NCBI GenBank assembly: GCA_015039315.1
Contig: WIDE01000020.1
Coordinates: 196,168-260,167, forward strand
DNA length: 64,000 nt
Source: Clavulina sp. PMI_390
Taxonomy: Eukaryota; Basidiomycota; Agaricomycetes; Cantharellales; Hydnaceae
Direction: 5' to 3'
Shown: positions 11,621-23,770 of the stretch, piece by piece
How positions within the stretch are numbered: position 1 is the stretch's first letter
How the letters are laid out: each line of letters starts with the position of its first letter
The notes under the pieces: generated by a model
Told to the model about the DNA's origin: nothing
What the model saw: the letters and a program-made list of their open reading frames with translations, nothing else
The model's database searches: none
Made by a program: the position numbers and the translations under genes

Positions 11621-14600
11621 ATGAGTTTCACGTACAGCCGTTTGCTTCAGATCCGTTCACTCAAAGACCAACCTCGCTTGGAAGGAGACATTTGGTTTGC
11701 TATCTCCAAGCGCTGGTGGGATCGATGGGAAAGTGCCTGTATTGGAAGAGCTTCAAAAACCCCCTCCACTGGACCCTTGGGCCCAGTCGACAACTCTGAC
11801 ATTTCAGAGGAAGATCCTCAGCCTGGAGTCAAGTATGCTCTCTTGGATATGCCTCCTATGATGGAGGATGAACACATCGAGATGGTACCTCAGGAGGCTC
11901 ATGAGCTTTTGGAGGAGTGGTACGTCCCTCTCGAACCTCGCCTAAAGCGCGAGCAAGTACTTCGCCTGACCCCTTTCCTCGCTTGGCCATAGGTACGGCC
12001 CGACAAAATACCCCTTCCAATATGAAGTCACCCCTGTGGCCCCAGACGACTGGAAAACTCACATTGAACTGTATCCTCGTCGCATTCGTGTTTTTCCCAT
12101 CTCGTCCTCGGGCAAGCCTATACCACCGGTCTATCTGCTTGCTTCACGCAACTCGCCTATCTCAGTGATCATCGACGCGATGAATTCGGCCGCTGTACTA
12201 GAGGATGGCATGGAGCTTGTACGAGTGGATATCAACCGAGCTGACTTGCCCTGGGGCGAAGTTCACCCACTTTCTGCATCTGAATTTATCAATCTGAACA
12301 GCGAGAAAGTCACGCTGCTAAGTCTGAAAGAAGGGGATGCTGCCTATTCATACATCGATGAGATTACCCCTGCTTTGAAGGAGTCATTTGTAGCCGTGGC
12401 ATCTGCCACCGTAAAAGCTGCGCAGGCATCGTATGAACCGCCGCAGCGTCAGCTCATTCCTGTTGGAGCTAAAGGACTTTGGAATCTGTGGGTAGTTGTT
12501 CGCTTGCTTCTCCCTATGATGTCTTATTCAATGAATGCTCATTCGTGGTAGTGGTGAGACCTGCTACATGAACTCTGCCCTACAGTGCATCGGCCACGTT
12601 CCGATATTGACGAACTATCTCCTCAGTAAAGTAATATCTCTGCTGGTCGTTCTACTTCTATTGACATGACTGTAACAGGCGGCCAACATATCAACGAGCT
12701 CAATCTAACAAATCCCCTTGGTACCGGCGGCGTCGTTGCCAAAGCCTATGCTGAGCACCTGAAGGGGTTCTTTGCCTCAAGCCCTACGATTGCACACGCC
12801 GCTCGAGACTTCAAGCATGCTGTTTCTAGTCACGCCTCACAATTTGCCACATACGCCCAGCAGGACTCACATGAGCTGCTTGCATGTCTACTCGATAACC
12901 TCCATGAGGATCTTAATCGAGTGCGAGAGAAGCTCTATATACCAAACCCGGAGTGGACTGGAGGCAGCGAGGGAGGTAATCCACAGAAAGTGCTAGAACT
13001 TGGGGAGGCGTTTTGGAAGGCGTACAAGAAAAGGAATGACAGCGTTGTGGTCGACTTGTTTCAGGGGCAATACAAAAGTTCTATCATCTGCCCGTCGTGC
13101 AACCATGTAAGTTATCGGGTGAGATATAGTATCTTCTTCCTCGCACTGATTCCTTTGGGTTGTGCGTACAGGCCTCCATCACATTTGATCCATTTATGTA
13201 TCTCTCGGTTCCGATTCCCGTGCACCGAGTGTGGGCCCACCAGATTCACATAGTTTCCTGGAAGTCATCTAAACTCTCGTTGGTATGAATAGTTATACAA
13301 GGGACTAGTGGGTATTCATTCTAACTAGTTGTGAACTTGACAGGTAGAGGTGCAGCTTTCGTATGACTCATCTATTGGCAGCCTCAAGAAGTTGGTTGCT
13401 GAACACTTCAGCCTAGATCACTCTCAGGTAAACGTGCAACGGCCAATATCACGCACTGCCGTCAATGACTGGCCAAACTGACACTACGTTGATCTGCTTA
13501 GCTTTTTGCAGCCGAGGTGCTTGATGGACGGTGGTACAAGGTCTTCTCGGATGACGACTTCCTGGCAGAAATCAAGTCTGATGACAAGATTTTCATCTAC
13601 GAGATTCTCGTGCCTCCCTCCTCTGTTGTCGTCCCTGTGTATCATACTTTATCCTCCTCGGACGACTCGACCTCGCCAGTCCCTGTCGGTTTCCCCACCT
13701 TTGTGGCAGTTTCAACAGGGTCCGACGTCAGGAAATCGGCGGTCGTTGACGAGGTTTTCACATCTGCTCAGCAGCAGTCCCTGTCTCAAAGTCTACCAGT
13801 GCTGAAGGACATCTCGCTCTCTCGCGGTGGGAGTAATGAAGGCGTCTCCTTCACATCGCCTACTCCTATCTCAGTGGTCTTTGGGGCGAGTGAACCCGTC
13901 CCTTGGGAGGACCGCGCAGAAAACACTGGTGCCAACGGCGAAGGCGCCGCCGTTCAGATGCTAGATGTACTCATTGCATCATGGGCTGTGCCCTCTGGAA
14001 CCATTGCTTCCTCTGAGGCGGCTGAAACCATATTCTGGGACAACTTCACGCAGCACCCCAACCCACTTTCTTCCTTAACTTCTGAGTTCACGAAGGATAC
14101 CACTATTAGTCTGGAGTCTTGTCTCGCCGCGCTCACTGCGCCCGAAACACTTACGTCCTCCTGGTACTGTTCGTCTTGCAAAACTCACCACGAGCCCCCA
14201 ACCTCTCCCTCCTCTGGTGAAGCAAACCATAAAGCCACAGGGGTGCAGCGCCATTTCTCGCTCTGGCGCGCTCCCGCAGAAGTACTCATCGTCCATTTGA
14301 AGCGATTCAGCAGCTATGGTACAGCACACGAGAAGCTGACAGACTTTGTGGACTTTCCCGTGCGCGGGCTGGATCTGGGGGAGTGGGTGGGGAAGGACAA
14401 GTTGGAGGCCACGCTGAGTCCTCAGAGTGCTGAGAGCAGACGTGGGCTAGTATATGACCTTGCAGCGGTCTCGGAACACGAAGGCACTGTGTTGGGTAGC
14501 GGGCACTATCGTGCATATGCGTATAATGAGTCCGATGACCAATGGTATCATTATGCGGACGCGAGAGTAAAGAAGGCGCGGGCTGAAGATGCGGTAGTAA

Positions 14601-14716
14601 GTTTTTTTTACTGGGATTGGATGGTGTTCATGTCGCTGAATTGATTTCCCCGAACCATTCTTGCGCGACAGAACCAGCATGCTTATATGCTTTTCTATGT
14701 CCGCCGCAAAGAATAA
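11621..14716 (+). CDS. Ubiquitin carboxyl-terminal hydrolase with DUSP domain (Ubp12/USP15 type)
   Basis: Cysteine protease that removes ubiquitin from proteins. The N-terminal DUSP domain reads LLQIRSLKDQPRLEGDIW and on to LLEEWYGP. A ubiquitin-like segment with RRIRVFPISSSGKPI follows. The catalytic domain opens with a Cys box restored by splicing, LWNLGETCYMNSALQCI, then a Gln box YAQQDSHELLACLLD. Zinc-type pairs CPSC (near 13089) and CSSC (near 14168) flank a long acidic/Ser-rich insert. The His box is VLGSGHYRAYAYN, and the C-terminus YMLFYVRRKE comes from a short last exon after an intron at about 14596-14670. The last box reads WYHYADARV: the position usually holding Asn or Asp after the aromatic residue is Ala, though the next Asp remains. 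The ATG at 11621 starts just before the DUSP domain; an extra upstream exon is possible. Confidence 0.9.
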
Positions 14717-14976
14717 TTATGGAGTCTATCTCGAACGCTCGCATCGAGCATGCTATCGAGAAACTGGGTTTCTATACTACAGAAATCTCCCTATGTAGAT
14801 TAGTTAATCGCAAACTTAATCTTCAATTTTTACAGCGGTTCAGGCTCATCACGAATGGCTGACGAAGAGAAGGCACATCAATTACACGTAAAGACCAGAC
14901 AAAAGAACCAAAAGGCAAAAAAAAAGGAAAAAAACAAAAGCCAAAAAAAAAGACTACGTCGATTAAGCAACGCACT

Positions 14977-16137
14977 TTACTCGGCAACGTCAAATACCAA
15001 GAACTCGGCATCCCGATCACTGACATTTTCAATCACGAGGTTCTCGGTAGCGCCTTGGGAGGTAACGAAGACCCCGTCGCCCTCAGAGATCTCGACCTCG
15101 CCATTGATGCGGATCTTCGCGCCGATCGCAGCCTCGGTGTTGTATCCAGATGTCTGGATGAGGTGCACATATGTTTTGCGCTCCGATTCCCCTTCCTTGG
15201 GAGATGGAATCGAGTGCGAAACCGTCACTGATGGGGAGAGGAGGGAGGCGAATACGGAAGTGTTTGCATGGATGGGTGTGGGGCCAGAACCTTCGCGCTC
15301 AGTTAAGACCTCTGGCGAGGAACCGATAGGGCCGACTACTTGGACGAGCACATCACGCTTTTCGGCGTCGGTGAAATGGCGCGTGTAGTACGAAGGCTCA
15401 AGGCGGTACGTGCCGGGATTGACCCAGATTTGCAGGAAGTGAACTGGATGCTTGGAGTTGGCATTGAACTCGGAGTGGGCGATGCCTGTTCCAGCTGAGG
15501 TCATCTGAGATAACGATCAGATATATTAGTGCTTCCTCAAAACATACGCTGAGAACCAAGCATGTCACTTACCTGGACATCCCCTCGCTTCATGATCTCA
15601 CGGTTCCCCATGGAGTCTTTGTGCTCGAGCTCTCCAGAGACGATGTATGAGAAGATCTCCATCTCGCTATGACGATGCTGGCCAAAGCCACGCGAGGGCT
15701 GGACACGATCCTCATTGATGACACGCAGCCCGCCAAAGCCGGCAAATTTAGGGTCCCAGTAGCTTAACAACAAAACAATCGTTAGATAATGGACGGAGGT
15801 ATTTGTAGGAGATCAAGCAAACTCACGAAGAAAAGCTGAAAGTGTGGAATGTCTTGAGCCAAGTAATGTCGGCATGACCACGGTCTTGTGACAGACGAGG
15901 TGTAAGCTTAAGCGTAGTAGCAGACGATTTCTCTGCAGCGTTGGTCGCGGTCGACATTGTTCGAAGGCTTGTAGCAGCAGTAGGAAGGCGAAGTTGAGCA
16001 AGTGTCCGAAGACGAGCGATTTGCTGAATGGTGGAAGACGTGGTGTGCAAGTTTGTGAGGGAGCGAAGGGGAGACTTTGGACGGCCGGGGCGGCTTTTAT
16101 AGACTGACTGGACGGTAGACAGTGACGAGGAGGGCAA
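14977..16137 (-). CDS. Pirin family protein (cupin, iron-binding)
   Basis: Pirins are two-cupin proteins that bind iron and act as a quercetin-2,3-dioxygenase or transcriptional co-regulator; both roles are known for the family, neither shown here. Three exons are joined by introns near 15505-15560 and 15764-15830. The N-terminal cupin carries GFGQHRHSEMEIFSYIVSGE and HKDSMGN, then the metal-site histidine segment TSAGTGIAHSEFN. The second cupin ends GVFVTSQG and DRDAEFLVFDVAE. The first about 60 residues are rich in Ser, Thr and Arg and almost free of acidic residues. They could be a mitochondrial leader, or translation may start at the internal Met of MSTATNAAEKS. The gene is convergent with the ubiquitin protease, only 260 bases away. 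Confidence 0.92.
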
Positions 16138-17000
16138 GCATGACAGCTGCCAAAGCCAATTGAGTCCTTCGCGTCAGCATGATGACGTATTAATAAGCTC
16201 GTTGGTGAGCACGAATCAGAGCCTTGTAGTCACTGCTTGTAGTCAACGTTAACACGCAACACGATGACCAGAAAACTCGAGGTAATGCTGGAACGTACTG
16301 GCACTTGCTGGCTGATGGGAGAAGGGTGTGTCGCTGTTTGGCTGTATTGTGAAGTCATGACATGTGCCCACACTGTCGATCCACATTAACCATGACCCCT
16401 GGCATTAGTCTCAGCTAGGGCTTCTGCGTGTAGTTCACTTGGGCCACGGACTCGTAGCTTCTCGAAATTACGTCAGGTGGCGAGCCTATACCAGCCCCCA
16501 GAGTTGATATGACGGCCTTTGAGTAAGTTGTTTTGGAATGTGAGCTGGAGGCACTGGCGAATACTCGCTCGGATCTGCAATCCCTTCGCTCGTGCTCATG
16601 ATTTGAAGCTTCAGCAACCCCTGGCAGTGTGCTACTCAAACTATCTCAAATTGCGATCGATCACTTGGGAGTGTTCTGTGTCTTCGCCGCCAGCTAATGA
16701 GCATGGTTCGCATTCAAATGTCCGATCCAGTTGCAATACCGTGTCTCTGCCCTAAACAAAAGCCTGCACTTTGGAAATTCGGCGGCCTTGCCTGGCCGGA
16801 GAGCAGCGTGTGAACTCCTTATACCTCAGCAGCGCGTCTGTTGTGACAAGACTGACGATGGCACTGGCTGGCGCTACCATATAAGGATGGTGCAAAAAAA
16901 TCGGCCAAGCCACCCAGAAGTGCTCGGAGGCTATTGTCAGGATCTTGTCCTTTGGAGAAAGTGCTAGTGAATTACAGATCCAGGCTTGGAACGTATACAG
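16138..17000. other. Intergenic region between divergent genes
   Basis: About 0.9 kb between the pirin start and the duplicated Tvp38 unit. Short open frames occur on both strands (for example 16752-17057, minus strand, hydrophobic) but lack family signatures or splice partners. No gene is supported. Confidence 0.45.
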
Positions 17001-17303
17001 TATCACGCACTTATATGGGTGATCGGGCAGCCACGCCCATATCACTAGGCACCCCAACTACAGCGACCATCCTTAAGCGGAGTGAATGCTCGGATACAGA
17101 GTATCATACCGCGGGCCGGAAGACTCATCGTCTCCTGTTCCCTTCAGGGCCAAGACGTCTATTGTGCCCTTCACATGAGCAGCACTCATTTCACCTCCAG
17201 CTAGCTGTTTATTATCCTCCATCTACAGAATTCCTTGATCACGTATTCTCAACAGGAGTAAACGCGTGGAACAGGAGCGTTTGTCAACGATAGTCTCTGC
17301 AGT

Positions 17304-17314
17304 TTTATAAATAG
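17304..17314 (+). promoter_or_regulatory. TATA box of Tvp38-like gene A
   Basis: The sequence TTTATAAATAG lies 97 bases upstream of the ATG (TATAAA at 17306). The same element with the same following bases sits 100 bases upstream of the paralogue, so it has been kept while the surrounding leader has diverged. Confidence 0.65.
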
Positions 17315-17402
17315 CTTCCTCTGATGTTCATAACAGACTGCCCATCTGCCAAGGCCACATCCACCTCGCTTGCCTGCCCATTGCGCATCGTTCCCAGTCT
17401 TG

Positions 17403-18686
17403 ATGTCATACGCACCTCCCTCCTACCCCCCGCCGCCATCGATACGAGCTGGTTATTCTGGCTATTCCTCGTCCTCAACTGCTACCTTTCAAGTGCAGCG
17501 TCCTCGCAGCCCTACTCCTTCCGAGCTGGAGGACGCAGACGAGTCACCTTTTAACTTTAAGAACCTCTTCAACCGAGGACAACAACCTGGTCCTCCCAAT
17601 GGTAAGAACTTCTAACGGGTCCCATCACCCAACCCTCCGAGCGTGATTCTTACTCAAGACGTTGAATACGACAGTATGGGTCATCGTCGGTGGCGTGATC
17701 TTTATCGTCTTCTTCGTCGTCGTCATGGTGCTGCACAATAAAATTGTAGACGCTATCAACCCTGTTGCTGAGAAACTCAGAAAGTACGTTGTAGAATTTT
17801 GTCTCACTCGAATGTCATCACGAGGCGCTATCTAATCTGCATATCGATCCTTCCAAGCCTTCCTGGGGGGTGGGCGATCCCTATAGGCATCCTCATCATA
17901 CTATCCTTCCCTCCCGTATGTCACCATCCCCACAATGCAGCCCGGCGACCTACTCACGGCGACTGTAAACCCAACAGCTGTTCGGTCATGAACTCGTAGA
18001 TATCATGATTGGTGTCGTATGGGGAGTGTGGAAAGGCTTCCTCATCGCAGCCGCTGGCCATCTTCTGGGTGAGATCGCCAACTGGTTTGTCTTCAAATAC
18101 GCGTGCACAAGCCGTTCGCAGAAGTGGGAGCGGCAGAAGCTAGGATATGCGTGCTTAGCCCAAGTTGTCCGTGAAGGTGGATTCTTCGCTGTGATAGTGA
18201 TCCGATTTTCCGCAATTCCTGGACATCGTGAGTCACTCGTGCATCGTCGTGATGAATATCCTGTTGGTTTGTTCTCATAGGTTTTCGCCATATCCTTTGA
18301 TTTATTTCGTAGTCTCCACTGTCATATTCGCGGTCTGTGGCGTTAGCTTCTGGACCTACCTTATCGCGAACATTCTCACTCTTCCCAAGCTGTTCGTTAC
18401 CGTATACGTCGGGGTCGCAGCAGACAGCAAATCGCAGTCAAATACGTCCAAGACCATTTCTACTGTTGTCACCGTTGTAGGCGTGGTGGTCACTATCGTC
18501 GCTTGCCGGTGGACCTTCAGGAAAATGGATACCGTGCGGCCAGCTATTGTTGAGGAGAGAAGGGCAGCAAGGGCGGCAAGGATTGCTGCCAGTCAGAATT
18601 CACGATACAAAGGAGGGCGGGGTACGGACGATGATGGGGACAATGCCTTTTTGCTACACCCCTCAGGCTCTTCGTTTCGTGCTTGA
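17403..18686 (+). CDS. Tvp38/TMEM64 family membrane protein, copy A
   Basis: VTT-domain (SNARE-associated Golgi) membrane protein; relatives sit in Golgi or ER membranes, and some scramble lipids. The N-terminal tail is Pro/Ser/Tyr-rich (MSYAPPSYPPPPS). A first membrane helix follows from VWVIVGGVIFIVFFVVVMVL, restored by splicing at about 17602-17670. Next come LPGGWAIPIGILIILSFPP, LFGHELVDIMIGVVWGVWKG, the family signature GHLLGEIANWFVFKY, FFAVIVIRFSAIPGH, FAVCGVSFWTYL, NILTLPKLFVTVYVGV and a last helix. The tail is basic, ending in a Ser-rich segment. At least five introns occupy the same places as in copy B. Transcribed in the same direction as copy B, 772 bases upstream of it. Confidence 0.9.
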
Positions 18687-19054
18687 TGGTATTTTTGCCG
18701 TTACTTTTATCTGGTTCCTTTGGTTAGTGTTGTATCTAAACTGCCGCTTGTTCCACATGAAGACTGTCAAATTATCCGACTTACGCTATTTCAAATGATT
18801 ATTTCGGTCAAACAAGCGTGTTGGCTTACCCTACCCATACCCTGTTACGAAATCAGTCCTAGGCGATAACCCGAAGCTACGCAAAGAGACAGACACTGGC
18901 AACTATATGAGGCTAGTGTGTTAAGAATAGCATCAGGCGATCGAGCAAGTCATTCAAAAGAGGAAAAATTCCAATGGTATTGCTTTTATTTCATTGTGAA
19001 GCGCCCACGCCCCCGCAGATCTGGAGCCTATCATTTGTGTCGGGTCGGTTGCAT
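18687..19054. other. Spacer between the tandem Tvp38-like genes
   Basis: About 370 bases holding the 3' untranslated region of copy A and unique sequence before the duplicated promoter of copy B begins. No open frame here has support. Confidence 0.5.
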
Positions 19055-19356
19055 TATTACGCACTAATGCAGGTGATCGGGCAGCCACACCCATACCACT
19101 GGACGCCCCAAGCACGACAACCATACCAGTGGATTGAATGCAAATATATCCATGTAAGGGAACAGTCCACGGGCCGAGGTGACTCGTCATCTCCCCTCAC
19201 GGTCCAAGACACCCGCAGTTGACCTCTATCCAAACGACCACCTATCGCACTCAGCTAGCTGTTTATTATCGCCCATTAGCGTAATCTTCTGACCACGTAG
19301 CTTGAACAGGACACAGACTTTGCTCAAGAGTTTTTGCCAAGGTTCGTTACTCTAGG

Positions 19357-19367
19357 TTTATAAATAG
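19357..19367 (+). promoter_or_regulatory. TATA box of Tvp38-like gene B
   Basis: TTTATAAATAG with TATAAA at 19359, 100 bases before the ATG. It is identical to the element of copy A, followed in both by GCTTC and a TCTGA block. Confidence 0.65.
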
Positions 19368-19458
19368 CTTCATCTGACTTTCGCAACAGACTACCTATCC
19401 GCCAAGGCCTCTTCCACCGCCTCAGTTGTTCGTCTAGCGCAAATCATCCCCAGCCTCT

Positions 19459-20737
19459 ATGTCGTACGCGCCTCCCTCCTACCCTCCACCGCCCTCGCTG
19501 GACGCTGGTTACTCCGGCTATTCCGAGTCTTCAGTTGCACCCCACCAAGAACAACGTCCCACTAGCCCCACTCCTTCCGAGCTAGAAGATGCAGATGAGT
19601 CCCCTTTCGGGTTCACGAACCTCTTCAACCGAGGAAAACGAGCTGGCCCTCCCAATGGTAAGAAATTTCTCACGCTTCCCCTAACCTCGCCAGTGTGGTC
19701 CTTACTCGATCTATCGAATTCAACAGTATGGGTCATCGTCGGCGGCGTGGTTTTTCTGGTCTTCTTCGTCGTTGTCATGATATTACACAACAAAATTGTC
19801 GACGCTATCAACCCTGTTGCCGAAAAACTCAGAAAGTACGTCTTCGAAATCTCGTCTCAACCAACAACAATTGTGCATCAGGAATCTTCGTCTAACCTGC
19901 CTATCTCTTTCTCAGCCTTCCTGGCGGATGGGCGATCCCTATTGGAATCCTTGTCATTTTGTCGTTCCCTCCTGTATGTCACCACATCCACAACGCATTA
20001 TATGAATCTGTTCACAATGACTGTGACCCTATAGCTGTTTGGTCATGAACTCGTAGATATCATGATTGGTGTCGTATGGGGTGTATGGAAAGGCTTCCTC
20101 ATCGCAGCTGCTGGCCATCTTCTCGGCGAAATCGCCAACTGGTTTGTCTTCAAGTACTGGTGCACGGGGCGTTCACAAAAGTACGAGCAGCAGAAGTTAG
20201 GGTATGCGTGCTTGGCCCAAGTCGTCCGCGAAGGAGGATTCTTCGCTGTGATAGTGATACGATTCTCTGCTATTCCAGGACATCGTAAGTGACTCGTCTT
20301 AGGCGCCGTTTTGGTTCGTACTCATGAGTTTTCGCGATATTTTGGCATTTATTTTTTTAGTCTCCACCGTCATCTTCGCTGTCTGTGGTGTCAGCTTCTG
20401 GACCTACCTTGTCGCGAACATTCTCACTCTACCCAAGCTATTCGTCACTGTATACGTCGGAGTGGCAGCAGACAGTAATTCCGAGTCAAAGACGTCCAAG
20501 ATCATCTCCTACGTTGTCACTGCTTCGGGGATAATCATCACTATCATTGCATGCCGTTGGACCTTCAGAAAAATGGATGCCGTGCGACCAGAGATCGTGG
20601 AAGAGAGACGGGCAGCTAGGGCAGCGAGGAGGGGGATCGTGGCTGGCCAGACTTCGCGATATAAAGGACTTCGGGGTACTGATATTGATGGAGATAGTGC
20701 TCCTCTGCTAGAGCCTTCTGCATCTCGCCCCGAGTGA
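19459..20737 (+). CDS. Tvp38/TMEM64 family membrane protein, copy B
   Basis: Close paralogue of the gene at 17403-18686 with the same exon plan and the same VTT-domain landmarks: GHLLGEIANWFVFKYW, FFAVIVIRFSAIPGH, FAVCGVSFWTYL and NILTLPKLFVTVYVGV. It differs mainly in the N-terminal Pro/Ser tail and the C-terminal tail (AARRGIVAGQTSRYKG, ending LEPSASRPE). No break is seen in either copy, so both are probably functional. Role and location are inferred from the family only. Confidence 0.9.
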
Positions 20738-21784
20738 CTTAGTGGTTAACCATACTTCCCCTTCGTCGTTGTCAATCAAGCTATACCGATCGCATTACCC
20801 TATGCGCACTATATCGTGGGGTCCGAATCTAGAGCCGTCCTACCTGCTTGATCAATCGGGACGGTTGTCATGCAATCGCATCTTGAAAAATCTACAATCA
20901 ATAAGGTGTATAACCCAGAACATTACCTGATTCTCCATCGCTGAAATAGTATCGGAATGCTGTAGCTCCCCATGATCTGGATGGGGCTTGAGTGTATGCA
21001 AGGCTGTCCCCAGAAGTACTTGGTGCTTGCCTGGAACCTTCTAACGGTCTTGATATGGCTTCAATGCTCACTAGGATTGAAAATGATTTGTGATTTGTTC
21101 TTTGATTGCATTTGGGGAACGTGAGAGTCGTCGACAAGACGAGCAACGAAGAATGTGAGAGCAAGAAAAAGCCTAACGAATGGCAGAGGTGGGGATATCT
21201 GGGACGGGCACAAGATGAGTACATACAGCAGACTAGGCGAGAAACAGTCCATTGCATGCAAGAGAAGAACGAATTGAGATGGATGAGTAGGGGGAAGGGG
21301 GAATCTGAGGGAGAGAGGAAATGCGTGAAGATTGAAGATGACGGCCCGAGTGCAAGATGATAAGAATAGGTTAGACAAAGATATCTAAGCCACGAGTGAT
21401 CCAAAGGTAACAACATGGGCAAAAAGCGCAGAGCAGTCAAGATGTGGGGTTCAGGGAAGGATCGGCGAGGGGGAGGGACAGGGGGTCATGTGATGATGGC
21501 GGTGAAGGTGAGGGAATTGGCGATCTAGACCGCTGCAAGGCAACAATCGTCACTCGCCACATGGAGGGGAGGAAACTTAACAGGTTGATAAGCATCGCCT
21601 TGATGGGCGATCCGTCGACAACTCTGACAGAATGGCGGGCTTGGAGTGAGAGCCCTCGAGGGATGGCCGATATACAGCCCTCGGAGCGGGGTTTGGGAGG
21701 GTTAGACGGGAGCAAGGCACGGCGTACATCAGACGAAAACCGAAAACCCGGCGGATCATTGACAACGAGTCATCTGAGGGAGCA
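20738..21784. other. Convergent intergenic region
   Basis: About 1 kb between Tvp38-like copy B and the Ras-type gene, which end towards each other. The longest frame (20898-21440, minus strand) has the composition of translated 3' untranslated DNA, has no conserved motif, and its complement is purine-rich repeats. No gene is called. Confidence 0.45.
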
Positions 21785-23770
21785 TCACATTATCAAGCAC
21801 TTATCATCCTTGTCCTTTTTCGAATTCTTCTTCCCAAAAAGGCCACCTTTCTTTTTGTCCGGCTGTCTCGACGACGATGGCGGCGGTAAATGATGGGGTG
21901 GCGGTGACGGTCTCGACCCACCTCCCCCATACCCAGGCGGTCCTCTCGACCCAGAGGATGGATCAGACATCTTCCGCCCCGGTCTTGAATCCTCCGCAAT
22001 GTGGTTCGCTCGCGGGTATTGTGGATTCCGCCCTGGAACAGGGGGCATGCCCATACTCCCACCAGTGGAAGCAGAAGACCATGTTCCGTTCATGTTGGGC
22101 ATCTGAGTCATCGAGGCGTTCGTGCCACTTCTTGACCGCGTCCCATTCCGCGGCGTCGTTAGGCCACCGCCACCAGCACCATTACCATTGAGCCCAGAGG
22201 GCTGTGATGAGGAGTTACGCGGGCTAGCGTACATCCCCGCGCCCATACCACCAGAGCCATAGGTTGCTCCTGGCGCATCCGATTCGTAGAGTCCTGGAAG
22301 AATGAGGCCTTGATGGCTGTATCCCGGTGGGTTCTCTGTCTGTCCATCTGGCCACATACGCGCAACCATCTGATTAAGAGGCATTGGCCCCTCCAAGATT
22401 GGGCCTTGTTGGCCCAACTCTCTGTTCTCATCCGATGTTCTTCGGCCACTCGCTGCCCGCCGCGCTTCGCTTGCGGCTACAGCTGCAATGGCGCTTGCCG
22501 GTACCTCAATACTCTGCGCATTCTTAGGGCCTGTGATGAGGCGCCCCTTGAGTTCGTACCGCATCGAGACATGCGCATGGCGATTCCTGAGGCGTGTGAT
22601 CGGCTCGGTGAATACGAGCGGAACGTTATGTGCGGTTTTGGCAGACGTCTCAATGTACGTCGCCTTGATTGAGCGTGCAAACTCAATCCCAGCCTGTGCA
22701 GGCACAACGCGCTTTTGATCCAGTTTGTTCCCAACGACAATGACAATAGGGTCTTTGCGTTGGACCCGGGTGACAATGTTGTAGAAGAGTTTGAGGCGGT
22801 CAAAGCTCTTGTACGAGCCTATTGAGAAGACAAGGACGAAGGCTGCGGTTTCCCTAAGAGGAATGAGAGTCGTTGGCGCCCAATCACAAGAAAAAATTTC
22901 AGATCGACGGATGGTGGCTCACCATGTCCATTGATCTCGTACCGGCGCATATTCCTCTACAGGAAGGGGAAAGAGGTGTATCAGCCACGCCGAAGCTTCT
23001 GACTTCTGGACATTGATTGCGGAAAAAAGACTCTACCTTGCCCAGCGGTGTCGATAATCTCGATGAAACATCGTTGCGGCCCAACTTTGGTGGCTTTTCG
23101 GTATGCATCCTCTATTGTCGGATCATAGGTCTTGCGTCACAAAGGGAGAGCAGAGTGGCAACCGAGTGGGAGGAAAACAAACAATGCGAGTGGGGGTGGA
23201 ATTAGTTAGGAACAAAGGGCTCTTGTTTTAGACGCTCATCCCAAAGGATAGATTACACACCTCTGAGAAGTAGAGTCAATCGCATGACAATGGAGAGTTA
23301 CAATATTAGGCGAGAAGGCACAGGCGGGCAAAAGAGATCCGCGAAGCGATCATTCGAGTCTATGAGCGACTGGCTGGCTCCAAGCGAATGAAGCGCTCAA
23401 CAACTCACCGACAAAGGCATTGAGGCAGAACTGGAAAGATAAGGAGAGAACATCTCAAGTCAATATATCGCATCAACGAAGGCATTGAGAGAGAAAGGGG
23501 TGACTCGCACAAACGACGCGTAGGTACGCGCGGTTTGCGGAAGCGTCAGCGGAGAGGGGAGCAACTTACTTGTACAGCCAGAGCGGTTTTTCCAACACCA
23601 CCATCACCAAGAAGGGCTAATCGCCATGAGTCCATATCCTTGTCATCTGGATGTGAATCGGATTCTGGGTCGGCTTGTGTCGACGGCATATGCGAGGCAG
23701 ATGGTCGGGAGTAGGAGGGTGCATTGGGCACCGATCCCAAGCGCTCCCGAGATGGTCTTGATATCGGCAT
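21785..23770 (-). CDS. Ras-family small GTPase with a long Gly/Ser/Pro-rich tail and CAAX box
   Basis: Signalling GTPase anchored to membranes by a prenylated C-terminus. The P-loop [10 protein letters not shown] follows an N-terminal extension of about 50 residues. Splicing then gives the short exon FCLNAFV, the effector segment [11 protein letters not shown], switch [17 protein letters not shown], the guanine-binding GNKLD and ETSAK. The last exon, 21785-22880 or so, also encodes a tail of roughly 200 residues rich in Gly, Ser, Pro and Asn, a lysine cluster [18 protein letters not shown] and the C-terminal CLIM, a CAAX box whose Met predicts farnesylation. Ordinary Ras proteins have a hypervariable tail of about 20-30 residues, so this one is unusually long. 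It resembles Ras/Rap more than Rho or Rab; the exact subfamily is uncertain. Confidence 0.9.

Larger units (their letters stand above)
17001..18686 (+). repeat. Tandem duplication, copy A (promoter plus Tvp38-like gene)
   Basis: First of two direct copies, with copy B at 19055-20737. Similarity begins about 400 bases upstream of the coding region. Both copies share GGTGATCGGGCAGCCAC (17018 and 19072), CAGCTAGCTGTTTATTATC (near 17200 and 19251) and the TATA-box block, and then run through all exons and introns. So the duplication carried regulatory DNA with the gene. Confidence 0.85.
19055..20737 (+). repeat. Tandem duplication, copy B
   Basis: Second direct copy of the unit described at 17001-18686. 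Coding exons are much more similar than introns and leaders, as expected for two functional genes under selection after an older duplication rather than a very recent event. Confidence 0.85.

Noticed and set aside
20898..21440. Minus-strand 180-codon frame
   Set aside because: Composition is that of antisense purine-rich 3' untranslated DNA; no start context, motif or splice partner.
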